Source: Nakamurella flava (GTDB lineage Bacteria > Actinomycetota > Actinomycetes > Mycobacteriales > Nakamurellaceae). Taken from it: 64,000 bases of DNA. The notes under the pieces are model-generated. The model was not told where the DNA came from, searched no databases, and was given only the letters and a program-made list of their open reading frames with translations. Within the stretch, counting starts at the first letter, position 1; each line of letters opens with the position of its first letter. The stretch lies in NCBI RefSeq assembly GCF_005298075.1, contig NZ_SZZH01000003.1, positions 744,001 to 808,000 of the forward strand. The letters run 5' to 3'. Positions 1 through 9,988 of the stretch are shown one piece after another. Position numbers and translations under genes: made by a program.

Positions 1-1670
<1,670 letters not shown>

Positions 1671-1671
<1 letters not shown>

Positions 1672-2543
1672 TGGACTGGCTGGACGCGGTGACCCGGGCC
1701 CGGCGCGAAGGATCGCCGGTCGTCCTGGTCACCGTCGCCGCGGTGCGCGGGCACGCCCCGCGGGACGCCGGCGCCAAGATGGTCGTCGGCGCCGACCACA
1801 GCTGGGGCAGCGTCGGCGGCGGCAACCTGGAGGAGGCGGCGATCACCCGGGCGCGGGAGATCATCGCCACCGGTGTGATCACCCCGGAGACCCAGGTGTC
1901 CAAGCTGTCCGACAAGGCCCGTAACCGGCACGGCCGGCAGTGCTGCGGCGGCGAGGTCACCTTGCTGCTGGAGCCGTTGCCGGCCCGGCCGACCGTCGCG
2001 ATCTTCGGCCTGGGCCATGTTGGCCTGGAACTGGGGCGCATCCTGTCGCGGCTCGACCTCCGGTTGGTGCTGGTCGATTCCCGCGAGGACCAGCTGGAAC
2101 CGCTTCGGCTGGCCGAGATCACCGGCGGCCCGGCCGATGTCAGCGTGCAGCACCTGCTGCTCGGCGAGCAGCAGCTCGAGGCGCTGCCCCGGGGCGCGCA
2201 CGTGCTGGTCATGAGCCACGACCACGCCGAGGACTTCGCCCTGTGCGACACCGCGCTGCGGTTGCCGCAACTCGGCTCGATCGGGCTGATCGGCTCGTCG
2301 GCCAAGTGGACCGGGTTCCGGCGACGGCTCACCGAGGCCGGGCACGACGCTGCCACGATCGACCGGATCCGGTGCCCTATCGGGCTGCCCGGCATCGGCG
2401 GTAAGGAACCCGCGGTCATCGCGATCTCGGTGGCCGCCGAGATGCTCGGGCTGATCGGTGCTTCCGGCTCTAGTGACAAGGGCGCTGCTTCGATGGCCGA
2501 GACGCCTTTGCTGGACGCCGGTCTCACCGGCGGGCCGGGGTGA
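1671..2543 (+). CDS. xdhC: Xanthine dehydrogenase accessory protein XdhC
   Basis: A 290-residue protein of the XdhC/CoxI family, which binds molybdenum cofactor, helps sulfurate it and inserts it into xanthine dehydrogenase. The N-terminal half has the XdhC signature (VTVAAVRGHAPRDAGAKM, GSVGGGNLE, QCCGGEVTLLLE at about residues 84-95). The C-terminal half is a Rossmann-like domain with a GLGHVGLELG nucleotide-binding loop (~112-121), VLVMSHDHAEDF, and the typical C-terminal RIRCPIGLPGIGGKEPAVIAI block. The ATG overlaps the xdhB stop by one base, which fixes the start and indicates one operon. About 25 non-conserved residues follow the family's usual end. Confidence 0.94.
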
Positions 2544-2692
2544 TCGCGCGGTGCGCCCCGCCGGCCGTCCGCCGATCGGGGGAGCGTCGCTGTCCACCCG
2601 TGGATCGGGCGATGGGCTGACTCGCGGGGCCCCCTGCCGGACGAGAGTCGACAGCAGTCATCAGCGCTGCTCCGGCCCTCAGGAGGCCCGCC

Positions 2693-3091
2693 ATGTCCGT
2701 CCGCTTCGTCCTCGCCGCCACCCTGCTCCCCGTCGCCGTAGGGTCGTTGGCCCTGCTGGGTGCGGGTTCGGCCGCCGCGGCGACCCCGGCACAGCTGCTC
2801 CCGCCCGGCGCGTGGACGGTGTCGATCGGCGTCCAGGGGTCACCGGTGACCACGCAGGAGTTCGGCGATCTCCGCGGGGTGGAACTCCTCGCCACCCGGA
2901 GTATGACCGGGGGCATCGAGCTGGAGGACGTCCGCACCGGCGACCCAATGCATCTAAGGATCGGCGATCGGACCGGCCAGGCCTTGTCCGTCACCATCAC
3001 CGAGCTCCAGCCCCACGGCGTCCACACCGTGGTCGACCGCAGCAACCTGACCCCCGATTCGACGCTCGTGTTCGCCCCCGACGGGCTCTGA
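2693..3091 (+). CDS. Small secreted protein of unknown function
   Basis: This encodes 132 residues. The first ~30 form a classical signal peptide (short positive start, hydrophobic core LLPVAVGSLALLGAG, then AAAATP as a likely AxA cleavage site). The mature ~100 residues are polar, look beta-rich, have no cysteines, and match no family I recognise. An AGGAGG ribosome site lies 7 bases before the ATG, good evidence that the gene is real. It sits in the same direction between xdhC (150 bp upstream) and guanine deaminase (71 bp downstream), so it may be co-transcribed, but nothing links it to purine metabolism. A long frame on the opposite strand here looks like a composition artefact. Confidence 0.7.
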   Translation: MSVRFVLAATLLPVAVGSLALLGAGSAAAATPAQLLPPGAWTVSIGVQGSPVTTQEFGDLRGVELLATRSMTGGIELEDVRTGDPMHLRIGDRTGQALSVTITELQPHGVHTVVDRSNLTPDSTLVFAPDGL

Positions 3092-3162
3092 CGCCGTCCA
3101 CCGGTTCCCGGTGCGGCACCGCCCTTCTCGGACCCGCCTTGCCCCGTACCTGGAGGAACCCC

Positions 3163-4470
3163 GTGACGCTCTACCGCGCCACCGTCATCGACACCCCGGC
3201 CAACCCATTCACCTCTGACGCCGGCACCGCCCTGCGGGTCGAGCAGGACGGCGGTGTGCTCGTCCACGACGGGCGAATCGCCGAGCGCGGCACCTTCGTG
3301 AGCCTGCAGGCCGCGCATCCCGACGAGGACGTGGTCGACCTGTCCGGCGGGATGCTGCTGCCCGGGTTTGTCGACACCCATGTCCACTTCCCGCAGACCC
3401 GGGTGATCGGTGGCCTCGGGATGCCGCTGCTGGAGTGGCTGGACAAGTGCGCACTTCCGGAGGAGGCCCGCTTCGCCGAGCCCGAGTACGCCGCCGCGGT
3501 GGCCCGCGAGTTCCTCGGCCAGCTGGTGCGGGGCGGGACCACGTCTGCGTTGGTGTTCGGGGCGCACTTCGAGTCGGCCATGGACGAGTTGTTCACCGCC
3601 GCCGGGAATGTCGGGTTGAACCTGACCGCCGGGCTCGTCGTCTCCGACCGGATCCTGCGGGAGGAACTGCTGTACACGCCCGCGCAGGCGCAGGCCGCGT
3701 CACAGCGGTTGATCGACCGCTGGCACGGCCAGGGCCGGATGAGATACGCGGTGACGCCGCGGTTCTCGCTGTCCGCCGGCGACGACATGCTCAAGGTGTG
3801 CGGCCAGCTGCTGGCCGACAACCCGGGTGTCTGGTTCACCTCGCACATCAACGAGAACCGGGCCGAGATTGCCACTGTGGCCGAGCTGTTCGGCACCACC
3901 GACTATCTCGAGTCGTACGCCCGGCACGGGTTGGTGACCGATCGCAGCGTCTTCGCCCACAACGTGCACCCGAGCGACGCCGAGCTGACCGCGATGGCCG
4001 CGGCCGGGTCGTGGACGGCGCACTGCCCGACCAGCAACGCCTCGCTGGGCAGCGGGCTGTTCCCGCTCGGCCGGCACGTCGAGCACGGTGTCGGGGTGTC
4101 ACTGGGGTCCGACGTCGGCGGCGGGACGGGGTTGTTCCTGCTGAAGGAGGGCCTGCAGGCCTACTTCATGCAGCAGCTCCTCGGCACCGACGGCCGCCCC
4201 GGCGGCACCGGCTACGAGCTGACCCCGACCCACCTGCTCTACCTGGCCACCGCCGCCGGTGCGGCTGCTCTTGGCCTGTTCGACCGGGTCGGCGACCTGT
4301 CGGTCGGCAAGGACTTCGACGCCGTCTGGCTGCGCCCGGACGAGGGCACGTCCCTGGCCGTCAACCTGGCCAACAGTGCGGACGCGGCCGACGCCCTGGC
4401 CCGGGTGTTCGCGCTGGCCACCGCGAATGACGTCGCCGGGGTGTGGCTGGCCGGTCGGCAGCTCTCCTGA
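3163..4470 (+). CDS. guaD: Guanine deaminase
   Basis: A 435-residue amidohydrolase that converts guanine to xanthine and ammonia, feeding the xanthine dehydrogenase encoded just upstream. Family markers are PGFVDTHVHFPQ (metal-binding HxH and the guanine-deaminase-type FPQ, ~residues 68-79), TRVIGGLG, a metal-binding His in FTSHINEN (~227-234), AHNVHPSD, and the catalytic Asp in SLGSDVGGGT (~310-319). Length is normal for bacterial GuaD. GTG is chosen as start because TGGAGGAA lies a few bases before it and the alignment begins there. The upstream order xdhB-xdhC-guaD suggests a guanine-to-urate module. The gene ends just before a repeat-rich convergent gap. Confidence 0.95.
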   Translation: MTLYRATVIDTPANPFTSDAGTALRVEQDGGVLVHDGRIAERGTFVSLQAAHPDEDVVDLSGGMLLPGFVDTHVHFPQTRVIGGLGMPLLEWLDKCALPEEARFAEPEYAAAVAREFLGQLVRGGTTSALVFGAHFESAMDELFTAAGNVGLNLTAGLVVSDRILREELLYTPAQAQAASQRLIDRWHGQGRMRYAVTPRFSLSAGDDMLKVCGQLLADNPGVWFTSHINENRAEIATVAELFGTTDYLESYARHGLVTDRSVFAHNVHPSDAELTAMAAAGSWTAHCPTSNASLGSGLFPLGRHVEHGVGVSLGSDVGGGTGLFLLKEGLQAYFMQQLLGTDGRPGGTGYELTPTHLLYLATAAGAAALGLFDRVGDLSVGKDFDAVWLRPDEGTSLAVNLANSADAADALARVFALATANDVAGVWLAGRQLS

Positions 4471-4487
4471 TGATGAGCCGAGCGGCC

Positions 4488-4593
4488 TGACGCTGATCAT
4501 CTCAGCGGACGCGGCCCAACGCCGCTGACGCTGATCATCTGAGCGAGATGGCAGGGTCCGGAGGGCGTGTCGCAGGAAGATGATCAGCGTCGA
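4488..4593. repeat. Three copies of a TGATCA-centred repeat, two direct and one inverted
   Basis: TGACGCTGATCATCT occurs at 4488-4502 and 4526-4540, and its reverse complement (14 of 15 bases) at 4579-4593. Copies 1 and 2 extend to 20 bp with a single C/G difference (4488-4507 and 4526-4545). Copy 2 and copy 3 could pair as a 14-bp stem with a 38-nt loop. The array lies between the convergent guaD and FMN reductase genes, and further CAGCGTCAG words follow to 4631. It may be a bidirectional terminator or a protein-binding array. Neither role is proven by the sequence. Confidence 0.75.
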
Positions 4594-4627
4594 CCGGTTT
4601 TGTCAGCGTCAGCGCGGAACAGCAGCG

Positions 4628-5278
4628 TCAGCCGGCGAGCAGCTTTTCGAAATCGATGACGTGGTCGAAATCGTCAGCTGCGCTGGCATCGTCGGCCGAC
4701 TGCGCGTGAGAACGGGCCGGACGACCGGCGAGCAGAACGGCCAGCTCCGCACCGGCCCGGTCGATCCGTCCGGCCAGGCCGGCGGTGTCGCCGCCGGCCG
4801 CGCCGAAGTCGGTCGACGCGGCGTAGACGGCGGTCGGCACGACCAGGGCCCGCAGGTAGGCCAGCAGTGGCCGCACCGCGTGGTCCAGCGCCAGCGAGTG
4901 CCGCTCGGACCCACCGGTCGCGCCGATCAGCACCGGCATCCCGGTCAGCGACTCGGGATCGAGGACGTCGAAGAACGCCTTGAACAGCGAGCTGTAGGAC
5001 GCGGTGAAAATGGGCGTCACCGCGATGACGGCGTCCGCGCCGGTCACCGTGGCGATCGCCGCCTTCAGGGCCGGCGGCGGGAACCCGGTCAGCAGGTTGT
5101 CCATCAGCTCGTGGGCCAGCGGCCGGAGCTCGACCACGTCCACCGCGACGGACACTCCCGCGGCGGTGGCCGACAGGTGCCGGACGGTGGCCGCGGCCAG
5201 CTCATCGGCCAGCACCCGGCTGGACGACGGCGAGCTCAGCCCGGCGGAGATCACCGCGAGACGGTAGGTCGTGCTCAT
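4628..5278 (-). CDS. NADPH-dependent FMN reductase (CE1759-like)
   Basis: A 216-residue flavodoxin-like FMN reductase. It has the N-terminal SAGLSSPSSSR phosphate-binding loop (~residues 11-21), VITPIF-type AVTPIFTASYSSLFKAFFD (~84-102) and IGATGGSERHSLALDHAVRPLL (~117-138), all typical of the FMN_red family that supplies reduced flavin to two-component monooxygenases. Its ATG overlaps the stop of the luciferase-like gene (ATGA), so the pair is translationally coupled: this enzyme probably reduces FMN with NAD(P)H for that oxygenase. Pairs of this kind are common in actinobacteria. The substrate of the pair is unknown. Confidence 0.9.
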   Translation of the reverse strand: MSTTYRLAVISAGLSSPSSSRVLADELAAATVRHLSATAAGVSVAVDVVELRPLAHELMDNLLTGFPPPALKAAIATVTGADAVIAVTPIFTASYSSLFKAFFDVLDPESLTGMPVLIGATGGSERHSLALDHAVRPLLAYLRALVVPTAVYAASTDFGAAGGDTAGLAGRIDRAGAELAVLLAGRPARSHAQSADDASAADDFDHVIDFEKLLAG

Positions 5279-6423
5279 GCCGACACCTTCTCCCGAGAAT
5301 CGTTGCGGACAACGGCATCCCGGGCGGCGACCTGGGACGCGTGGTTCGGCGCGGCCGGGACGCCGGGGGCACGGCGGGCGGCGAACTCCTGCCGCAGCAC
5401 CGGGACGACCTCCTCGCCGAGCAGGTCGAGCTGCTCCAGCACGGTCTTCAGCGGCAGCCCGGCGTGGTCCATCAGGAACAGCTGACGCTGGTAGTCGCCG
5501 ACGTACTCGCGGAAGCCCAGCGTCCGGTCGATGACCTGCTGCGGGCTGCCGACGGTCAGCGGCGTCATCTCGGAGAAGTCCTCGAGCGACGGGCCGTGCC
5601 CGTAGACCGGGGCGTTGTCAAAGTAGGGCCGGAACTGCCGGATCGCGTCCTGCGAGTTCTTGTGCATGAACACCTGCCCGCCGAGGCCGACGATGGCCTG
5701 GTCGGCGGAGCCGTGGCCGTAGTGCTCGAACCGCCGCCGGTAGAGCGCGATCATCCGCTTGGTGTGCTCGGCCGGCCAGAAGATGTGGTTGGCGAAGAAG
5801 CCGTCGCCGTAATAGGCGGCCTGCTCGGCGATCTCGGGGGTGCGGATCGAACCGTGCCAGACGAAAGGCGGCACGTCGTCCAGCGGACGCGGGGTCGAGG
5901 TGAAGCCCTGCAGCGGGGTGCGGAACTTGCCCTGCCAGTCGACGACGTCCTCGCGCCACAACCGGTGCAGCAGCGCGTAGTTCTCGACGGCCAGCGGGAT
6001 TCCCTGCCGGATGTCCTGCCCGAACCACGGGTAGACCGGGCCGGTGTTGCCGCGGCCCAGCATGAGGTCGACCCGTCCGTCGGCCAGGTGCTGCAGCATC
6101 GCGAAGTCCTCGGCGATCTTCACCGGGTCGTTCGTGGTGATCAGCGTGGTCGAGGTCGACAGGATGAGGCGCTCGGTCTGTGCGGCGATGTAGCCCAGCA
6201 TTGTGGTGGGGGAGGACGGCACGAACGGCCGGTTGTGGTGCTCGCCGGTGGCGAAGACGTCCAGGCCGACCTCTTCGGCCTTGCGGGCGATGGCCACCAT
6301 GTTCTTGATGCGCTCGTGCTCGGTCGGCTCGCGGCCGGTCGTCGGATCGACGGTCACGTCGCCGACGGTGAAGATGCCGAACTGCATGCCGCTCTCAGGG
6401 GTGCTCTGGTTCGTCGATGTCAT
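5275..6423 (-). CDS. LLM-class flavin-dependent monooxygenase (CE1758-like)
   Basis: A 382-residue bacterial-luciferase-like TIM-barrel oxidoreductase. Visible features are MQFGIFTVGD at the start of the barrel, GLDVFATGEHH, LSTSTTLITTNDPVKIAEDFAMLQHLADGR and LMLGRGNTGPVYPWFG, which are hallmarks of the reduced-FMN or F420 binding family. The coupled FMN reductase downstream points to FMN. The start at 6423 (MTSTNQ) is preferred to an earlier in-frame ATG because GGAGACGG precedes it. The upstream region has a MarR-like inverted repeat, suggesting regulation by a small-molecule sensor. The substrate cannot be told; candidates include alkanes, sulfonates and aromatic compounds. Confidence 0.9.
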   Translation of the reverse strand: MTSTNQSTPESGMQFGIFTVGDVTVDPTTGREPTEHERIKNMVAIARKAEEVGLDVFATGEHHNRPFVPSSPTTMLGYIAAQTERLILSTSTTLITTNDPVKIAEDFAMLQHLADGRVDLMLGRGNTGPVYPWFGQDIRQGIPLAVENYALLHRLWREDVVDWQGKFRTPLQGFTSTPRPLDDVPPFVWHGSIRTPEIAEQAAYYGDGFFANHIFWPAEHTKRMIALYRRRFEHYGHGSADQAIVGLGGQVFMHKNSQDAIRQFRPYFDNAPVYGHGPSLEDFSEMTPLTVGSPQQVIDRTLGFREYVGDYQRQLFLMDHAGLPLKTVLEQLDLLGEEVVPVLRQEFAARRAPGVPAAPNHASQVAARDAVVRNDSREKVSA

Positions 6424-6471
6424 GTCCGTCTCCAACCCTCCGCGGTCAGGCTGCCCGGCCGCACCATCAGG

Positions 6472-6490
6472 CAAGTACTTGACCGTTCAA
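6472..6490 (-). promoter_or_regulatory. Candidate operator upstream of the monooxygenase pair
   Basis: Two overlapping palindromes lie 50-70 bp upstream of the monooxygenase start: CAAGTACTTG (6472-6481) and TTGACCGTTCAA (6479-6490, TTGA-N4-TCAA). TTGA/TCAA dyads are common half-sites for MarR-family repressors. No MarR gene is in this window, so the regulator is not identified. Confidence 0.4.
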
Positions 6491-6556
6491 ACACTTTTAC
6501 GGCGAGTCTATTCCCTCAGGGTCGGCAGACCGCGGCCAGTCGCGTATTGCGACGGC

Positions 6557-8056
6557 TCAGTCGGGCACTGCCCAGGTGTGCACGGGTTCGTTCGAGTGCA
6601 TCCCGGCCGAGTAGAGCCGCAGCATCTCGGTCAGGGCCTCGTCGCGGGAACGGCCTTGACGCTGCAGGGCGGCGACCGTCTCGGTCTGCCACCAGGCGCC
6701 GTTGCGTCCGGACTTCGCCCGGTCGCGGATGATGCCGAGGTAGCGGGCGCGGGCCGTGTCGGACACCGACCACTGCCGCAGACCCTCGTCGGCCAGCGGC
6801 AGCAGATGCCGCAGGACCAGCTCGTCCCACGGCACCTCACCGAAACCCGGCCAGTAGAAGACGGCGTCGGTGCCGTACCGGGCGGCCTGCCGGAAGTTGC
6901 TGGCCGCCGCGTCGAACGACATCTTCGTCCACACCGGGCGCTCGTCGGCGGCGAGCATCGTCAGGGCGCCGTAGTAGAACGCGGCGTTGGCCAGGACGTC
7001 GGCGACCGTCGGGCCCGCCGGCAGGACCCGGTTCTCCACCCGCAGATGCGGGCGGCCCTGCACGACTTCGTAGACCGGCCGGTTCCAGCGGTAGACGGTG
7101 CCGTTGTGCAGCCGCAGTTCCTGCAGGTTCGGCGCGTTGCCCGCGGCGAGCACGGCCTCCGGGTCCTCGTCGGTGGTCTCCGGCAGCAGCGCCGGGAAGT
7201 AGCGGACGTTCTCCTCGAACAGGTCGAAGATCGAGGTGATCCACCGCTCGCCGAAGAACACCGGCGGGCGGACCCCCTGGTTCCGCAGCTCCGGGGAACG
7301 GGTGTCGGTGGCCTGCAGGAACAGTTCGGTGCGCGTCTCGGCCCACAGCCGGTGCCCGAACAGGAACGGCGAGTTGGCCCCGAGCGCCAGCTGCGGGCCG
7401 GCCAGCGCCTGGGCGGCGTTCCAGCAGGCCGCGAAATCACCGGGGGCGACCTGCAGGTGGAGCTGCACCGACGTGCACGCCGACTCCGGGGCGATGGTGT
7501 CGGCGAACATCTGCAGGTGTTCGGCTCCCGGGCCCGGCCCGGCGATGTCGAGCTCGAGGTCCTCCCGCCGGGCGGCGAACACCGCCTCGTCCAGGGCCTG
7601 GTAGCGCGGGTTGGCGCTCATCCACTCGGTCTCGAAATGCCCCGGCCGCAGCGTCGGCAGGATGCCGATCATGATGATCTCCGAGCCCGTGCTGTTGGCC
7701 CGTGACTCGGCGTGGTCCAGCGACGCCCGCAGCCGGTCCTCCAGGTCCAGCAGCGAGTCGCCGGCCAGCGGCCGCGGCGGCACGTTGAACTCGATGTTGT
7801 AGCGGCCCAGCTCGGTCTGGAAGTCCGGATCGGCGATGGCCTCGAGAACCTCGGCGTTGGCCATCGCCGGATGCCAGGTGTCGTCGACCAGGTTGAGTTC
7901 GATCTCCAGGCCGGTCAGCGGCGCGACCCCGTCCGGCGCATCGAAGGTGTGGCCGATCAGCATCCGCTCGAAGACGTCCAGACACCGCCGCACCTTGGCG
8001 CGGTAGGCCTGTCGCTGCTCGCGGGTGTAGACCGCGGGCTGGATGTCGTCACCCAT
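6557..8056 (-). CDS. Glutamate-cysteine ligase family 2 (GCS2) protein
   Basis: A 499-residue cytoplasmic ligase of the GCS2 family. It has GLEIELNLVDD (the metal- and glutamate-binding EIE motif, ~residues 50-60), YNIEFNVPPRPL (~85-96), CTSVQLHLQV (~190-199) and FGHRLWAETRTELF. The family joins glutamate to cysteine or another amine using ATP. In actinobacteria, which use mycothiol, such enzymes serve ergothioneine or unknown gamma-glutamyl compounds. At ~500 residues it is longer than EgtA (~400-430), and no egtB-egtE genes are adjacent, so EgtA is not claimed. Start 8056 is chosen over a longer frame because GAGGCGG lies just before it. Confidence 0.8.
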   Translation of the reverse strand: MGDDIQPAVYTREQRQAYRAKVRRCLDVFERMLIGHTFDAPDGVAPLTGLEIELNLVDDTWHPAMANAEVLEAIADPDFQTELGRYNIEFNVPPRPLAGDSLLDLEDRLRASLDHAESRANSTGSEIIMIGILPTLRPGHFETEWMSANPRYQALDEAVFAARREDLELDIAGPGPGAEHLQMFADTIAPESACTSVQLHLQVAPGDFAACWNAAQALAGPQLALGANSPFLFGHRLWAETRTELFLQATDTRSPELRNQGVRPPVFFGERWITSIFDLFEENVRYFPALLPETTDEDPEAVLAAGNAPNLQELRLHNGTVYRWNRPVYEVVQGRPHLRVENRVLPAGPTVADVLANAAFYYGALTMLAADERPVWTKMSFDAAASNFRQAARYGTDAVFYWPGFGEVPWDELVLRHLLPLADEGLRQWSVSDTARARYLGIIRDRAKSGRNGAWWQTETVAALQRQGRSRDEALTEMLRLYSAGMHSNEPVHTWAVPD

Positions 8057-8166
8057 GGGACCGCCTCGGATCAAGGGCCTGCGCGGACCGCAGTCGGGGA
8101 CAGCCAACCACACCGGTGCGCGGCACTGACCGGTGGTCTCGCGGCGAAGTGAGTGGTCTGCCGACG

Positions 8167-8808
8167 TCAGGGGCGGGGGGCCGCGAGCACCCGCTCGGCG
8201 GCGCGGCGCGCCTGCGCGACGGCCGACAGATCACCGCCGGCCGTGAGGACGACCAGCGTCCCCTCGTAGAGCAGGTGCAGATGCCCACCCACCTCGCCGT
8301 CCCCGGCCAGCGTGTCGAACAGGGCCCGCATCCACGCTTTCTCCGCCCGGATGACGGCGATGGCCGGGTGGTCGCCGTCGCCCAGCTCGGCGAAGGTGTT
8401 GACGAAGGCGCAGCCCCGGCGCTCCTGCCCCATCCAGTCCTCCAGGATGTCGAACACGCAGAGGACCTGCTGGGCGCGGGCCGCGGCCGGGTCGTCGGCG
8501 AGGTCGAGGGCGTTGAGCTGGGCCAACAGATGCGCCCGCCAGCGGTGCGCGCGGCGCAGGAGGTAGAGGGCGACCAGGGCGTCCTTGGAGCCGAAGCGGT
8601 CGTACAGGGTCTTCTTCGTCGTCCCGGCGACCTCGGCGATGAGATCGACGCCGACGGCGCGGACTCCCCGGCGGTGGAACAGGTCGCTGGCGGCGTCGAG
8701 CAGCCGCACCCCGGCGTCGGTGAGCGGGGGAAGGGGCTGCAGCACCGGCCGCAGGGCCTGGGGGGTGTGATCGTCCAGCGACGTCAGGGCGTGAGTGGGG
8801 GCGGTCAC
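8167..8808 (-). CDS. TetR-family repressor
   Basis: A 213-residue regulator with an N-terminal TetR helix-turn-helix at about residues 30-75 (LLDAASDLFHRRGVRAVGVD, IAEVAGTTKKTLYDRFGSKDALV). The C-terminal ligand domain holds the FVNTFAELGD and HLLYEGTLVVL segments typical of the AcrR/YcdC-like group. The GTG start is supported by AAAGGAG eight bases upstream. The gene is divergent from the EamA transporter at 8869, and the 60-bp gap holds a perfect inverted repeat (8840-8853). The likely arrangement is autorepression plus control of the exporter by an unknown ligand. Confidence 0.93.
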   Translation of the reverse strand: MTAPTHALTSLDDHTPQALRPVLQPLPPLTDAGVRLLDAASDLFHRRGVRAVGVDLIAEVAGTTKKTLYDRFGSKDALVALYLLRRAHRWRAHLLAQLNALDLADDPAAARAQQVLCVFDILEDWMGQERRGCAFVNTFAELGDGDHPAIAVIRAEKAWMRALFDTLAGDGEVGGHLHLLYEGTLVVLTAGGDLSAVAQARRAAERVLAAPRP

Positions 8809-8839
8809 GGTCGCTCCTTTCAGTAGGGACACTGCGAGT

Positions 8840-8853
8840 ATACCGACCGGTAT
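8840..8853. promoter_or_regulatory. TetR operator between regulator and exporter
   Basis: ATACCG-AC-CGGTAT is a perfect 6+2+6 inverted repeat midway between the divergent tetR (start 8808) and EamA (start 8869) genes. TATACCGACCGGTATG is a very typical TetR-family site. TATGGT at 8851-8856 could serve as a -10 element for the exporter, so a bound repressor would cover the promoter. Confidence 0.75.
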
Positions 8854-8868
8854 GGTTACCTGGCCCGC

Positions 8869-9786
8869 ATGTCGCGTCCCACGGTTCTCGCCGTCGCCCT
8901 CGTTCTCGTGTGGAGCTCCGGCTTCCTGGCCGCCGACCTCGGTGCCGGCGGCGCCGCCGGCCAGACCCTGCTGACATGGCGCTGTCTGGTCCTCGCGCTG
9001 CTGTTGGCCCCCTTCCTGCCGCGGCCCTCCTCCCGCCTGGGCGCACGGGTGTGGGTGGAACAGGCGGTACTGGCCCTGCTGTGCCAGTGCCTCTACCTCA
9101 CGGGGATCTACTGGGCCGCGGCCGCCGGCGTGCCGGCGGGCACGTCCGCGCTGATCGCTTCGATGCAACCGGCCGTCGTCCTGCTCGCCACCGCCGTCCT
9201 GTATCGCCGGGCGTGGACCCGGGGGCATGTCTGGGGGGTGCTGGCCGGAACGGCCGGGGTCGCCGTGACCGCCGCCGGTGACCTCGGTGCCGGGGCGACC
9301 GCGCAGGCACTTGCCCTGCCGTTCCTGGCCATGGGCGCCCTCGCGGCGGGGACCGTTCTGCACGAGTCGTGGCGCGCGCGGCCGGCGCCGGTCCTCCCGT
9401 TGCGGCAGAGCCTGGCCCTGCAGAGCGTGTTCACCGCCGGGTTCACGGCGGCGATGTCGGTCGCCGGCGGTGATCTGCTCCCCCCGCCGGTGCCCGCGTT
9501 CTGGGTGGCGGTGGCCCTGGCGGTCGCCGCCGGTCTGGGCAGTTACGCCGCCTACTACCGGGCGATCGACGTGCTGGGGGCCGACCGCACCAACGCCCTG
9601 CTGTATCTGACCCCCGCGGTGACCGCCGTGGGGGCCACCCTGATCGGCGGCGAGGCGCTCCGGGTCAGCACCGCGCTCGGCCTGGCCCTGGGTGGTCTCG
9701 GGGCTGGTCTGCTCCTCCGGCAGGGCAGCTTCCGGTCCCGCCCCGCCTCGGTGGGCGGCGCGTGCGCCGACGATGTCGGACGGTGA
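8869..9786 (+). CDS. EamA/DMT-family transporter
   Basis: A 305-residue inner-membrane protein with about ten hydrophobic helices in two repeats, matching the EamA (RhaT/YdcZ-like drug/metabolite) fold. Markers are LVWSSGFLAADLG in helix 1, TSALIASMQPAVVLL at the end of the first repeat, and GSYAAYYRAIDVLGADRTNALLYLTPAVTAV in the second. Such proteins export amino acids, metabolites or toxic compounds. No clear ribosome site precedes the ATG, and a -10-like TATGGT ends 12 bases before it, so the leader is very short. Divergent TetR control suggests an efflux role. The substrate is unknown. Confidence 0.9.
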   Translation: MSRPTVLAVALVLVWSSGFLAADLGAGGAAGQTLLTWRCLVLALLLAPFLPRPSSRLGARVWVEQAVLALLCQCLYLTGIYWAAAAGVPAGTSALIASMQPAVVLLATAVLYRRAWTRGHVWGVLAGTAGVAVTAAGDLGAGATAQALALPFLAMGALAAGTVLHESWRARPAPVLPLRQSLALQSVFTAGFTAAMSVAGGDLLPPPVPAFWVAVALAVAAGLGSYAAYYRAIDVLGADRTNALLYLTPAVTAVGATLIGGEALRVSTALGLALGGLGAGLLLRQGSFRSRPASVGGACADDVGR

Positions 9787-9988
9787 CCCGTCGACGGCCC
9801 GGACGGGGCGGGGGACGTGGCCATCGCTGCCCGGTGCCGTCACCACCGGCCGAACCCGTCCGGGCCGAACCCCACGGTCCGGCCGCGGGGGTCCGGATCG
9901 GGCCGACTACAGTCCAGCGCCGAAGGCCGTCGCGCCGTGGACCACGGGTGGCGGCGCTCCATCGAGCACGTGGGAGGCGAGAACCGGA

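Noticed and set aside
2524-3567. A 347-residue minus-strand frame across the secreted protein and guaD
   Set aside because: It has no ribosome site or recognisable motif and lies opposite two supported genes.
6557-8056. EgtA of ergothioneine synthesis
   Set aside because: The protein is longer than EgtA and no egtB, egtC, egtD or egtE genes are adjacent, so only the GCS2 family is claimed.
8809-9846. A long upstream extension of the TetR gene (559 residues in total)
   Set aside because: The extension runs antisense through the exporter gene. The GTG at 8808 has an AAAGGAG site and gives the normal TetR length.
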